DNA of 64,000 nt from Candidatus Gallispira edinburgensis (lineage in GTDB: Bacteria > Bacillota > Clostridia > Lachnospirales > CAG-274), in NCBI GenBank assembly GCA_904395805.1, contig CAJFNV010000007.1, forward strand, positions 1 to 64,000. The letters run 5' to 3'. The number at the start of each line of letters is the position of its first letter. Position 1 is the stretch's first letter. Shown here one piece after another: positions 35,332 to 44,354 of the stretch. Under the pieces are notes generated by a model. It was not told the origin of the DNA. It saw only the letters and a program-made list of their open reading frames with translations, and searched no databases. Made by a program: the position numbers and the translations under genes.

Positions 35332-37251
35332 TTACCCGGTTATCTCACCTGTCCCCTTTATAATAAAGCAAGTATCCTCATGCTCCATATGGGTCCCTCT
35401 TCCGTAATTCTTTCCCTCATTTACACTTATCTGCTTAAGCTCAATATTTTCAAAATAATTCTTATGCATAAGCTCAATAAGCTTATAAGCATCGTCAAAG
35501 TTCCTTGTAACAACCACAAGACGTATATTGTTAAGCCTTCCCAGACACCTTACAAGATCAATTACATTTCCATCATAGCCTTCTATAAGAACAGCATCAG
35601 GCTTAGGCAGACTTCCCGTCACATCCATAGCATCTCCCGAAATTGTCCTTACATTGCTGACTGTATACAATGCACAGTTTCTCTCAATCAGATCAACTGC
35701 ATTCACATTTTTATCTATGGCATAAACTCTGCTCCTGTCTGAAATAAGGGCGATTTCAACAGCCATTGCACCGCAGCCTGCCCCTATATCATAGACAACT
35801 TCATTTGCCCTCAGGTCCAGGTCCCTCATTACAACAGCCCTTAGATTTCTGTTTAATATGTGAATATTTCCCGAAATAAGATTTTCATCCTTAACAAGAC
35901 TGCTTGCCTTTCCATATTTTGGATTTTCAAAATACATTACAGTAAGGTCATCATAATCCCCGTCTGCAAGTTCATATACATAGCCTGTTGTTATTTTTTC
36001 ATCGGCAAGAGAAAGCCTTTCCGCAACACATACCGCAACATTTTCAAAACCGTTGTCCTTAAGCATTTTAAGTACGGAATTTGTGTTCCCTTCAGTAAAT
36101 GCAAACACACCCCTGTTTTCAGCAACAGCCTTTAACACATTATCCTTCATACTATCAACTGTAACACAGTTTATCCAGTCTATGCCAAGTCTTGCCGCAA
36201 GATAGGCAATAGAGGATACCCCCTGTATAACATTTACGTTATAGCTTTTCATTGCCCTTATAAAATCTGCAATACCGTTTAAAAGGCAGACATCACCCTG
36301 TGTTACAACTGCAAGCCTGCTGTAAAAATGAGAATTGATAAACTCCTTGATGTCATCTGCTCCCTGAGCAAAATGAAGTTCCTTATCCTTAATACCCAAT
36401 AGCTTTATAAGCTCTTCACTGCCGATAACGACCTCACATTTTTCAATTGCTTCAACTGCCTCAACAGTCATATTTTTAGGATTTCCCGCACCTGCACCTA
36501 TGATGTACACCTGCTTAATGGTATCTATGGACTTTATTTTTTCTATGACCTCATCAACAGTAAAGCTGTCCTCTTCAGGTCTTAACACTATCATTATAAT
36601 ATTTGTTTTCTTTGCGGCAGAATACATCATTTTCATTCTGAGACGGCTTTCGTCCTCTCTCACAACAATGTACTTGATACTGTTGTCCTTTATAATGCCT
36701 ATAAGTTCTTCTTCCGTATAGTCAAATATATCATTTATCCTGCTTACACTTATACCGCTTGCCGCCGCACGCCTTAAAAAAGCATTTCCCTTAGGCAGAT
36801 CAATATATACCCTTTTCCTGCTGTCAATTATCCCCGATATATCATCAAGTCCCAGATCTCCCGAAGTAAAGTATACATTGCTCCTTGTCCTGTTTACTAC
36901 CGAAACAACATCTTTCATACTGTCACAGTAGGCAACATCAAGTTTTTCCCGTTCTTCCCTGAGCTTAATATACCTTTTTGAAGGCACGATTTCTTTTATA
37001 GCCTCATGGACACTCACATCTGCAATATGGGCACCGTCCACAACAACATCAGGTTCCAGCTTTTCATACTCAAGCCTTATATTATCTGCATTAAGCTCTG
37101 TTATATGAATATGAATATTGTTTTTATGGGGATAAGCCTCCTCAATACTTTCATACTCTCCGTATACATCAATAACAACATCAAGACCCGAAAGCTTTTC
37201 ACAAAGAGAAATGCCTTCTTCAAGTCCCGCAAAAAGCATAACTCTGCTCAT
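35332..37251 (-). CDS. Triple fusion CbiJ-CbiE-CbiT of anaerobic cobalamin synthesis
   Basis: Three enzymes of corrin-ring synthesis are joined. Residues about 1-235 resemble precorrin-6A reductase (CbiJ/CobK: VMLFAGLEEG..., VVDGAHIADVSVH, KRVYIDLPKGN). Residues about 245-440 are the C5-methyltransferase CbiE (QVYIIGAGAGNPKNMTVEA, AVVTQGDVC). Residues about 450-640 are the C15-methyltransferase/decarboxylase CbiT (VVYDIGAGCGAMAVEIALI). The ATG at 37251, preceded by CGGGGG, seems the best start; one at 37269 overlaps the prfB stop. No other cobalamin gene is nearby. Confidence 0.85.
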   Translation of the reverse strand: MSRVMLFAGLEEGISLCEKLSGLDVVIDVYGEYESIEEAYPHKNNIHIHITELNADNIRLEYEKLEPDVVVDGAHIADVSVHEAIKEIVPSKRYIKLREEREKLDVAYCDSMKDVVSVVNRTRSNVYFTSGDLGLDDISGIIDSRKRVYIDLPKGNAFLRRAAASGISVSRINDIFDYTEEELIGIIKDNSIKYIVVREDESRLRMKMMYSAAKKTNIIMIVLRPEEDSFTVDEVIEKIKSIDTIKQVYIIGAGAGNPKNMTVEAVEAIEKCEVVIGSEELIKLLGIKDKELHFAQGADDIKEFINSHFYSRLAVVTQGDVCLLNGIADFIRAMKSYNVNVIQGVSSIAYLAARLGIDWINCVTVDSMKDNVLKAVAENRGVFAFTEGNTNSVLKMLKDNGFENVAVCVAERLSLADEKITTGYVYELADGDYDDLTVMYFENPKYGKASSLVKDENLISGNIHILNRNLRAVVMRDLDLRANEVVYDIGAGCGAMAVEIALISDRSRVYAIDKNVNAVDLIERNCALYTVSNVRTISGDAMDVTGSLPKPDAVLIEGYDGNVIDLVRCLGRLNNIRLVVVTRNFDDAYKLIELMHKNYFENIELKQISVNEGKNYGRGTHMEHEDTCFIIKGTGEITG

Positions 37252-37265
37252 ACATATACCCCCGA

Positions 37266-38372
37266 TCACTCATTGATCCATTTAAGATATGCGTTTATAA
37301 AAAGGTCAAGATTTCCGTCCATAACAGGCTGAACATTTCCCGTTTCAGCTCCTGTTCTGTGGTCCTTTATCATATTGTAAGGGTGGAAAACATAACTTCT
37401 TATCTGGCTTCCCCATGCTATGTCCTTTACTTCTCCCCTTATATCTTCAAGCATTTCGCCCTGTTCCTTTAACTTAAGCTCATAAAGCTTTGCCTTAAGC
37501 ATCTTCATGGCCATGTCCTTGTTCTGGAACTGACTTCTTTCATTCTGACACTGAACCACTATATTTGTAGGGATATGAGTAATTCTTATAGCTGAAGATG
37601 TCTTGTTTACATGCTGTCCGCCGGCACCGCTGGCTCTGTAGGTATCTATTCTCAGATCATCGGGATTTATTTCGATTTCAATATCTTCATCAATTTCAGG
37701 CATAACATCACAGCTTGCAAATGAAGTATGACGTCTGCCGCTTGAGTCAAAAGGAGAAATTCTTACAAGTCTGTGTATACCCTTTTCACCTTTTAAATAT
37801 CCATAGGCATTTTCACCTTCCACCATAAATGTAACGGACTTTATACCTGCCTCGTCACCTTCCTGATAGTCCATAAGATCAAAGCCAAAGCCCTGCTTTT
37901 CAACCCAGCGGCTGTACATTCTGTAAAGCATTGAGACCCAGTCACAGGCTTCTGTCCCGCCTGCGCCTGAATGAAGTGTAACAATAGCATTGCTGTGGTC
38001 ATACTGTCCTGTTAAAAGTGTAGAAATTCTTAAATGCTCAAACTCTTCTTCAAACTCTGACCTCAGTTCCTTTGCCTCATCAACAACGGAATCATCATCC
38101 ATTTCATTACCCATTTCAATAAGAGTCATCAGATCCTCATACTTGCTGTTAAGCTTTTCAAAGCCTTCGATTTTATTTTTCAACTGCTTTGTCTGCTGTA
38201 ATGTTTTCTGAGCCTTCTCCATATCGTTCCAGAAATCAGGATCGCCTGCTATTTCTTCAAGCTCTGCAACCTTTTCCCTGGCTTCATCTATATTTAAAGA
38301 ATTTCTAAGCTCCTTAATACTTTCATCATAAGAAGCAAGCTCCGTCGCCATCTGATCCAATTCAAATATCAT
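37266..38372 (-). CDS. prfB: Peptide chain release factor 2
   Basis: RF2 ends translation at UAA and UGA. The GGQ motif is in RASGAGGQHVNKTSS and the tripeptide region is SPFDSS. The 368-residue frame is continuous. At the place where many prfB genes need a programmed +1 frameshift at UGA, this one reads ELRNSLNIDEARE through TCTTTAAATATAGAT, with no internal stop. It overlaps the start region of the cobalamin fusion gene by four bases. The ribosome binding site is AAAGGTGA. Confidence 0.96.
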   Translation of the reverse strand: MIFELDQMATELASYDESIKELRNSLNIDEAREKVAELEEIAGDPDFWNDMEKAQKTLQQTKQLKNKIEGFEKLNSKYEDLMTLIEMGNEMDDDSVVDEAKELRSEFEEEFEHLRISTLLTGQYDHSNAIVTLHSGAGGTEACDWVSMLYRMYSRWVEKQGFGFDLMDYQEGDEAGIKSVTFMVEGENAYGYLKGEKGIHRLVRISPFDSSGRRHTSFASCDVMPEIDEDIEIEINPDDLRIDTYRASGAGGQHVNKTSSAIRITHIPTNIVVQCQNERSQFQNKDMAMKMLKAKLYELKLKEQGEMLEDIRGEVKDIAWGSQIRSYVFHPYNMIKDHRTGAETGNVQPVMDGNLDLFINAYLKWINE

Positions 38373-38402
38373 ACAATCACCTTTCCTATTCCTTATAGCA
38401 AA

Positions 38403-38429
38403 TATAGGTGTGTCTATGACACACCTATA
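38403..38429 (-). terminator. Hairpin after secA
   Basis: A perfect 12-pair stem (TATAGGTGTGTC with GACACACCTATA) and a TAT loop lie between secA and prfB. The following T content is low, so termination may be partial. Confidence 0.55.
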
Positions 38430-38437
38430 AATAAAAA

Positions 38438-41032
38438 TTACTCAAATCTTCCGCAGCACTGCTTATACTTCTTTCCGCTGCCGCAAGGACAAGGGTCGTT
38501 TCTTCCAACCTTTGGTTCCTTTCTTACTCTTGTAGTGCCCCCTGCACTTTCATCCTTGTTTGTAGATGTAGGCTGTGCAACCTGTTCTCTTTCAAGGCTC
38601 TGTTCAGGTGTAACTATTCTGATATGGAACAATGTCTTTACAATATCGTTCTGAATGTTGTTTGAAAGCTCTTCAAACATATCATAGCTTACAAACTGGT
38701 ATTCAATAAGAGGATCTCTCTGGGCAAGAGCTCTTAACATAATACCCTGACGCATCTGGTCCATATCGTCAATATGAGCCATCCACTTAGTATCAACAAC
38801 TTTAAGAGTAACAACTCTTTCAAGTTCTCTCATTGTTTCGCTGCCGTACTCAGCTTCCTTTGCATCATACTTTGCAATAGCGTCTACATATACTCTTTCA
38901 ACAAGCTTATCCTTTGTGATAGTTTTAATATCCTCATCACTTAAAATATACATATCCTCAAAGCCGAAGTATGGTCTTATAAGCTCATTGAATTCTGTCA
39001 TATCCCAGTCTGTAGGATCATCATCATTAAGGCATATTTTATCGGCACATCTTTCAATAACAGCCTTGATCATATTTAATATCTTATCCTTTAAATCAGC
39101 CCCAAGAAGCACTTCTTTTCTCTGTGCATATATGATCTCTCTCTGCTCATTGTTGACCTTATCAAAGTCAAGAAGTCTCTTTCTTGCTGAGAAGTTGTTG
39201 CCTTCAACTTTCTTCTGAGCATTTTCAATAGACTTTGTAAGCATTTTAGCTTCAATAGGCTCATCCTCGGGAAGACCTAATTTCTTGATCATATCGGCAG
39301 TTTTTTCTGAACCGAAAAGTCTTAACAGATCATCCTCAAGAGATAAGTAGAACTTGGATTCACCGGGGTCACCCTGACGTCCTGAACGACCTCTTAACTG
39401 GTTATCTATACGTCTTGACTCATGTCTTTCGGTACCTATGATCTTAAGTCCGCCAAGCTCAACAACGCCTTCTCCAAGCTTGATATCAGTACCTCTACCT
39501 GCCATGTTAGTTGCAATTGTAACGGCACCCTTTTCGCCTGCCTTAGCTACGATCTCAGCCTCACGCTTGTGGTTCTTTGCATTGAGGACCTCACACTTGA
39601 TGCCCTCTCTCTTAAGCATATTTCCAAGCATTTCTGAAATTTCAATATTAACAGTACCTACAAGAACAGGCTGTCCCTTTTCATGAGATTCAACAACTTC
39701 TTTTACAACAGCTCTGTACTTAGCAGCCTGTGTCTGATAAACAACATCATTTAAATCTTTTCTTATAACAGGCTCATTTGTAGGTATACATACAACGTCC
39801 ATACCGTAAATAGCTCTGAATTCTGCTTCTTCAGTCTGTGCAGTACCTGTCATACCTGCCTTCTTTTCATATTTGTTAAAGAAGTTCTGGAATGTAATAG
39901 TTGCAAGAGTCTTGCTTTCTCTCTTTACTTCAAGATGCTCTTTAGCCTCGATTGCCTGATGAAGTCCGTCTGAATATCTACGTCCCGGCATCATTCTACC
40001 TGTAAATGTATCTACAATTACGATTTCAGGCTCACCCTTGTCATTTTCAGTTACATAGTCCTTATCCTTAAACATGTTGTAGTTAGCCTTTAAGGCATTG
40101 TTGATATGGTGCTGTAAAGCCATATTTTCAGGGTCTGAAAGGTTTTCAACATTAAAGAATTTCTCAGCCTTTGCAACACCCTCCTGTGTAAGAGTTGAAG
40201 TCTTGCCCTTTTCATCAACAACAAAGTCGCCTTCTTCTTTAAGCTCTTCCCTTACAAGAGGATTCATAGCTTCCTCTTCGTTTAAAATTCTACCCTTTGT
40301 AAGAGTCTTAACAAACATATCTGCAAGCTCATAAAGCTTTGTAGACTTGTCTGACTGACCTGATATAATAAGAGGAGTTCTTGCCTCATCAATAAGGATA
40401 GAGTCAACCTCATCGATGATTGTATAAGGAAGACCTCTCTGAACAAGATCTCTTTCATAAACTACCATGTTATCTCTCAGATAATCAAAACCCAATTCAT
40501 TATTTGTGGCATAAGTAATGTCACAGTTATAAGCAGCCTGTCTTTCAGCCTTTTCAAGGTCATGAAGGATAACACCTACACTAAGTCCGAGGAACTGATG
40601 TATTTTACCCATTTCCTCCGCATCTCTCTTTGCAAGGTACTCGTTTACTGTAACGATATGCACACCCTTGCCTGCAAGAGCATTAAGATAAGCGGGACAT
40701 GTAGATACAAGAGTTTTACCTTCACCTGTTTTCATTTCCGCAATACGTCCCTGATGAAGAACGACACCACCTATAAGCTGAACATCAAAATGACGCAGAC
40801 CAAGCACTCTCTTTGATGCTTCTCTTACAACAGCAAAAGCTTCGGGAAGAATATCATCAAGAGTAGCTCCGTCATTAAGCCTTGCCTTAAATTCATCAGT
40901 TTTAGCTCTAAGCTCTTCGTCACTTAAAGCTTCCATTTCAGGCTCAAGTGAATTTATTTTATTAACGACAGGCATTATTTTTTTAATTTCCTTATCGCTG
41001 TAAGAGCCAAATACTTTTTCCAAAAAACTCAT
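38438..41032 (-). CDS. secA: Preprotein translocase ATPase SecA
   Basis: SecA drives export through SecYEG. At 864 residues it is full length. Visible are the Walker A region [21 protein letters not shown], the DEAD-type [19 protein letters not shown], the second nucleotide-binding domain ([32 protein letters not shown]) and the C-terminal zinc motif [15 protein letters not shown] that can bind SecB-like partners or ribosomes. The start has GAGGTG upstream. It is followed by prfB, a pairing often seen in Firmicutes. Confidence 0.97.
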   Translation of the reverse strand: MSFLEKVFGSYSDKEIKKIMPVVNKINSLEPEMEALSDEELRAKTDEFKARLNDGATLDDILPEAFAVVREASKRVLGLRHFDVQLIGGVVLHQGRIAEMKTGEGKTLVSTCPAYLNALAGKGVHIVTVNEYLAKRDAEEMGKIHQFLGLSVGVILHDLEKAERQAAYNCDITYATNNELGFDYLRDNMVVYERDLVQRGLPYTIIDEVDSILIDEARTPLIISGQSDKSTKLYELADMFVKTLTKGRILNEEEAMNPLVREELKEEGDFVVDEKGKTSTLTQEGVAKAEKFFNVENLSDPENMALQHHINNALKANYNMFKDKDYVTENDKGEPEIVIVDTFTGRMMPGRRYSDGLHQAIEAKEHLEVKRESKTLATITFQNFFNKYEKKAGMTGTAQTEEAEFRAIYGMDVVCIPTNEPVIRKDLNDVVYQTQAAKYRAVVKEVVESHEKGQPVLVGTVNIEISEMLGNMLKREGIKCEVLNAKNHKREAEIVAKAGEKGAVTIATNMAGRGTDIKLGEGVVELGGLKIIGTERHESRRIDNQLRGRSGRQGDPGESKFYLSLEDDLLRLFGSEKTADMIKKLGLPEDEPIEAKMLTKSIENAQKKVEGNNFSARKRLLDFDKVNNEQREIIYAQRKEVLLGADLKDKILNMIKAVIERCADKICLNDDDPTDWDMTEFNELIRPYFGFEDMYILSDEDIKTITKDKLVERVYVDAIAKYDAKEAEYGSETMRELERVVTLKVVDTKWMAHIDDMDQMRQGIMLRALAQRDPLIEYQFVSYDMFEELSNNIQNDIVKTLFHIRIVTPEQSLEREQVAQPTSTNKDESAGGTTRVRKEPKVGRNDPCPCGSGKKYKQCCGRFE

Positions 41033-41246
41033 TTATTACACCTCATATTCTTTTGGGTTTATTTCAATGTTTCAATATTACACTATTTTATATAATAACA
41101 GATTTACCCCTCTTTATGCAATAGTAAATTTACAATTTGTTTTAATCTTAATATTTTTGAAATATTATGCTATTAATATCGATCATTTAAAACTTCATTA
41201 TTTCCATTGTAATACTTATTCCCAATGTTACACTTTCCGTTAATCA

Positions 41247-41288
41247 AAACAAAACCGCTCCATACAGTTTCAACAACCAAAGAGCGGT
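41247..41288 (-). terminator. Terminator of the ars-type operon
   Basis: ACCGCTC pairs with GAGCGGT around a 21-base loop; the minus strand continues TTTTGTTTTG. Confidence 0.7.
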
Positions 41289-41330
41289 ATAAAAGCATTT
41301 ATTTATTATAGTAAAATATACTGATAAACA

Positions 41331-41726
41331 TTATCCAAGTTTTTCTTTAAGCTTTAAAATATTATTTTCTATTTCAGATATAATTTCTCTAAATATTTCA
41401 TCACTCTGCCCGGTGGGATCGCTTAACCCCCAGTTATCGTCAAAGTCCCTTCCAATATACGGGCACCCAACATCACAGCCCATTGAAATTGCTATGTCCG
41501 GATTTGGAATATCTCCGATAAGTTTGGAATATTGCTCTTTTTCCATATCAATTCCATATATTTCTTTCATAAGACGCACAGCATCTTGATTTATTTCAGG
41601 TTTTGTTTCAGTTCCCGCAGAATAACTCTCAAAAACATCTGACGCTAAATATCTTCCAAGAGCTTCTGCAATCTGACTGCGGCATGAATTATGAACACAT
41701 ATAAATGCAACTTTCTTTTTTAACAT
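41331..41726 (-). CDS. arsC: Thioredoxin-coupled arsenate reductase
   Basis: The P-loop ICVHNSCRSQIAEALGR matches the low-molecular-weight-phosphatase fold of the B. subtilis/S. aureus ArsC type, and the second redox pair is in SMGCDVGCPYIGRDF(D). Such enzymes reduce arsenate to arsenite using three Cys and thioredoxin. Length of 131 residues is standard. It closes the operon arsR-permease-thioredoxin-arsC; the small thioredoxin just upstream could be its electron donor. Confidence 0.92.
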   Translation of the reverse strand: MLKKKVAFICVHNSCRSQIAEALGRYLASDVFESYSAGTETKPEINQDAVRLMKEIYGIDMEKEQYSKLIGDIPNPDIAISMGCDVGCPYIGRDFDDNWGLSDPTGQSDEIFREIISEIENNILKLKEKLG

Positions 41727-41728
41727 TG

Positions 41729-42100
41729 CTATACCTCCATATGCAGTAATTTTTCTATATCTTTTGGGTTCAGCACTTTCCCTGAAGAAACAACTGTATC
41801 ATTTATAACCAGTGCAGGCATACTCATAACTCCATACTCCGTTACTTTCTGTAAATCTGTAATATATTCCGTATCAACCGGCAGATTCATTTCTTTTACT
41901 GCTTTTTTCACATTTTCATACATTTCATGACAAGATTTACAGCCTGAGCCAAGTACTTTGATACAGCTGATACTATTTTTTAGCTCTCCGCAGTAATCAT
42001 TCACAACTTCCGCCACCCCTAACTCCTGACAGCCACAATTACAGGTACAGTCATATTTCTTTTCTTCCTTTTTCTTTTTCCCAAAATTAAATAATACCAT
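41729..42100 (-). CDS. Small thioredoxin-fold protein of the ars operon
   Basis: The 123-residue protein has a Cys-rich lead (CTCNCGCQE) and a thioredoxin-like domain with the redox pair CKSC in KVLGSGCKSCHEMYENV and cis-Pro in YGVMSMPALVIND. This is the family of 'redox-active disulfide protein 2', often next to ArsP-type permeases. It ends two bases before arsC, so a role in electron delivery to ArsC or in handling metalloid thiols is reasonable. Confidence 0.85.
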   Translation of the reverse strand: MVLFNFGKKKKEEKKYDCTCNCGCQELGVAEVVNDYCGELKNSISCIKVLGSGCKSCHEMYENVKKAVKEMNLPVDTEYITDLQKVTEYGVMSMPALVINDTVVSSGKVLNPKDIEKLLHMEV

Positions 42101-42126
42101 AATATGATCCTCCTGAATTCATTTTA

Positions 42127-43140
42127 TTATACAAACAAATACTGAAACATATTAAAAAAGTAACCGACTATAATAATTCCAACTGCGCAAACAGTAACAA
42201 ATATTCCTAACAGTTTTGGCTTTACTGCTTTCTTAATCATAATTAATGAAGGCAGTGACAGTGTTGTAACTCCCATCATAAAAGACAGTACAACTCCAAG
42301 CTGGGCACCTTTTGAGAGAAGTGCTTCCGCAATAGGAATTGTACCAAATATATCTGCATACATTGGTATACCTACAACTGTAGCAATAATAACACCAAAG
42401 GGATTTCCTGTTCCAAGAACTTTCACAACAAATTCTTCCGGAATCCAGTTATGAATAAATGCACCGATCCCCACACCTATCAAAACATATGGGGCAACTT
42501 TTTTTGCAGTAGATACAACTTGATCCCATGCAAATTTCATTCTGTCTTTAAAATGAAGTTCTTCCTGCGGAACATCAAACACATTCCCATTTTTTATAAA
42601 TTCCTCTACCTGATTTTCAAGATGCATATTTTCTATCAGTGTTCCCCCTGCCACTGCAATAACGAGTCCAAGCAGAACATACACAACAGCAATTTTACTT
42701 CCAAATATACTCATCAACAATACAAGAGAACCAAGGTCAACCATAGGCGATGAAATAAGGAAAGAAAATGTAACACCTAACGGCAATCCTGCACTTGTAA
42801 AGCCCATAAACAACGGAATTGATGAACAAGAGCAAAAAGGTGTTACCGTACCCAAAAGAGCTGCTAAAATATTTGCCTTGATACCGTCAAATTTTCCTAA
42901 AATCTTTCTTGTTCTCTCCGGTGGGAAATAACTTTGAATGTATGAGATCAGTAATATTAAAACACCTAACAACACCATGATCTTAATTGTATCGTATATA
43001 AAAAACTGAATACTGCCGCCGATCCTTCCTGTAATATCCAACCCAAAGGAATTTAATATATTGCCTATAAGACGATTTAACCAGCTCATTCCCAGGACTT
43101 CACTCTGAAAGAAGTCCCATGCCGATCTTATTACTTCCAT
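42127..43140 (-). CDS. ArsP-like (DUF318/UPF0718) permease
   Basis: The protein has about eight membrane segments and the family signature TVTPFCSCSSIPLFMGF, in which the paired Cys probably bind substrate. ArsP proteins export trivalent organoarsenicals; other DUF318 members are linked to metalloids in general. The ATG at 43140 has AAAGGAG eight bases upstream and is preferred over an earlier frame start at 43170. It follows arsR and precedes the thioredoxin and arsC genes. Confidence 0.85.
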   Translation of the reverse strand: MEVIRSAWDFFQSEVLGMSWLNRLIGNILNSFGLDITGRIGGSIQFFIYDTIKIMVLLGVLILLISYIQSYFPPERTRKILGKFDGIKANILAALLGTVTPFCSCSSIPLFMGFTSAGLPLGVTFSFLISSPMVDLGSLVLLMSIFGSKIAVVYVLLGLVIAVAGGTLIENMHLENQVEEFIKNGNVFDVPQEELHFKDRMKFAWDQVVSTAKKVAPYVLIGVGIGAFIHNWIPEEFVVKVLGTGNPFGVIIATVVGIPMYADIFGTIPIAEALLSKGAQLGVVLSFMMGVTTLSLPSLIMIKKAVKPKLLGIFVTVCAVGIIIVGYFFNMFQYLFV

Positions 43141-43220
43141 ATATAAAGCTCCTTTCATTAAAATAGACATATCGAAATATATCTATATTTTAATCTTTTT
43201 ATAAGTCGTGGAGGAAAATT

Positions 43221-43535
43221 TTATTTTTCACAGCACGACTTATTTTCATTTGTACATTTTACTTTTGTAAGCAACTCCAATGCTTCTTTTGCAAATTCGG
43301 CACCCTCATGAGAAATTGAATAATATGTCCACTTGCCCTCTCTGCGTCCGGTAACAATTCCCGAATCACATAAAATTTTCATATGATGGGACATAGTAGG
43401 CTGTGTCACATTGATTTCCTCATTCAGCTTACATGCACATTTTTCACCCGTAACCAGCAATTTTAAAATTTTAATGCGGTTTTCATCACAAAAAGCTTTA
43501 AATACAGTTGCAATCTTCTTTTCCTCAGTATCCAA
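43221..43535 (-). CDS. arsR: ArsR/SmtB-family metalloregulator
   Basis: This is a winged-helix repressor of about 104 residues. The metal-binding Cys pair is in EKCACKLNEE, corresponding to ELCVCDL of ArsR, in the helix before the recognition helix (VTQPTMSHHMKIL). A C-terminal KSCC could add ligands. The TTG at 43535 lies six bases after GGAGGTG and is the best start. It should bind the palindrome at 43550-43565 and release it with arsenite or a similar metalloid. Confidence 0.9.
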   Translation of the reverse strand: MDTEEKKIATVFKAFCDENRIKILKLLVTGEKCACKLNEEINVTQPTMSHHMKILCDSGIVTGRREGKWTYYSISHEGAEFAKEALELLTKVKCTNENKSCCEK

Positions 43536-43549
43536 AAGCCTCACCTCCA

Positions 43550-43565
43550 ATAGATGATCATCTAT
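43550..43565. promoter_or_regulatory. Perfect 16-base ArsR-type operator
   Basis: ATAGATGATCATCTAT is fully palindromic and lies between the -10 box and the arsR ribosome binding site, at the probable transcription start. Its position and symmetry fit an ArsR operator. Confidence 0.75.
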
Positions 43566-43569
43566 CTAT

Positions 43570-43598
43570 AGTATACACATCACATAGAGGTTTGTCAA
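43570..43598 (-). promoter_or_regulatory. arsR operon promoter
   Basis: On the minus strand TTGACA (43593-43598), 17 bases and TATACT (43570-43575) form a near-consensus sigma-A promoter. Confidence 0.85.
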
Positions 43599-43648
43599 TA
43601 GGTTTTCATTTTATTATGTTATATATCAAAAAAATTTTTACCGGTTTA

Positions 43649-43686
43649 AAAAACAAAGGGAATCCCCTCAATTGAGTATTCCCTTA
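43649..43686 (-). terminator. Terminator after ferritin gene
   Basis: AAGGGAAT and ATTCCCTT pair around an inner CTCAATTGAG; TTTGTTTTTT follows on the minus strand. Confidence 0.8.
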
Positions 43687-43698
43687 AAGATATAATTA

Positions 43699-44211
43699 TT
43701 ATAAAGTAAGTGAAGGAGCACTGTATGTTCCGCCCCCAAGCTCACTGTCTAAAAGATAAAGTCCCTTTGGATCTGAACCATAAAGTTCCATCTTCTTAAC
43801 AAGATCGGAAGCATTTGTCTCTTCCTCACCCTGCTCCTTTACAAACCAGTCAAGGAACTGCATTGTTCTGAAATCCTTTTCAACATAAGCAGCCTCATAA
43901 ATATTGTTAATAAGTGCAGTAACAAATCTTTCATGTTCAAGACCTGCCTTAAGAGGAGCCATATTATCCTTTAATTCTACATCAGGCTTGTCTATAGCCT
44001 CAAGTGTTACCTTAACATCATTATTCTGCATATATTCCATAAACAGCAGTGCATGATCTCTTTCTTCCTGAGCCTGGATCTTATACCAGTTAGCAAAGCC
44101 GTCAAGCCCCTGCTCATTGTAGTAATTTGAAAATTCAAGGTAAAGATAGGCAGAATAAAATTCCTTATTCACCTGATTATTTAATAATTCAGCAACTTTT
44201 TCATTGATCAT
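43699..44211 (-). CDS. ftnA: Ferritin
   Basis: The protein is a four-helix ferritin without haem-binding signature. Ferroxidase residues are visible: Glu in NKEFYSAYLYLEFS, the QEERDHA motif with Glu and His, and Glu in YVEKDFRTMQFLDWFVKEQGEEE. Length of 170 residues is typical of bacterial FtnA, which stores iron in a 24-mer. The ATG at 44211 with AGGAGG nine bases upstream is preferred over an upstream frame start at 44229. Confidence 0.93.
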   Translation of the reverse strand: MINEKVAELLNNQVNKEFYSAYLYLEFSNYYNEQGLDGFANWYKIQAQEERDHALLFMEYMQNNDVKVTLEAIDKPDVELKDNMAPLKAGLEHERFVTALINNIYEAAYVEKDFRTMQFLDWFVKEQGEEETNASDLVKKMELYGSDPKGLYLLDSELGGGTYSAPSLTL

Positions 44212-44285
44212 TTCACATAACCTCCTCATATTAAATATACAATATTTTTTTGCAAAGCATCTGAGATATCAGACTTCTTTAATAC

Positions 44286-44326
44286 ATTATACCATAAAAA
44301 CCTTTATCAAACAATAATTATTATCT
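44286..44326 (-). promoter_or_regulatory. Ferritin promoter with Fur-like box
   Basis: On the minus strand TTGTTT (44309-44314), 17 bases and TATAAT (44286-44291) form the promoter. Overlapping the -35 box, 44312-44326 reads AGATAATAATTATTG, close to the 7-1-7 Fur core TGATAATNATTATCA. In AT-rich DNA such matches arise easily. Confidence 0.4.
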
Positions 44327-44354
44327 TTAAAATTATTAAGAATTTACCTATATT

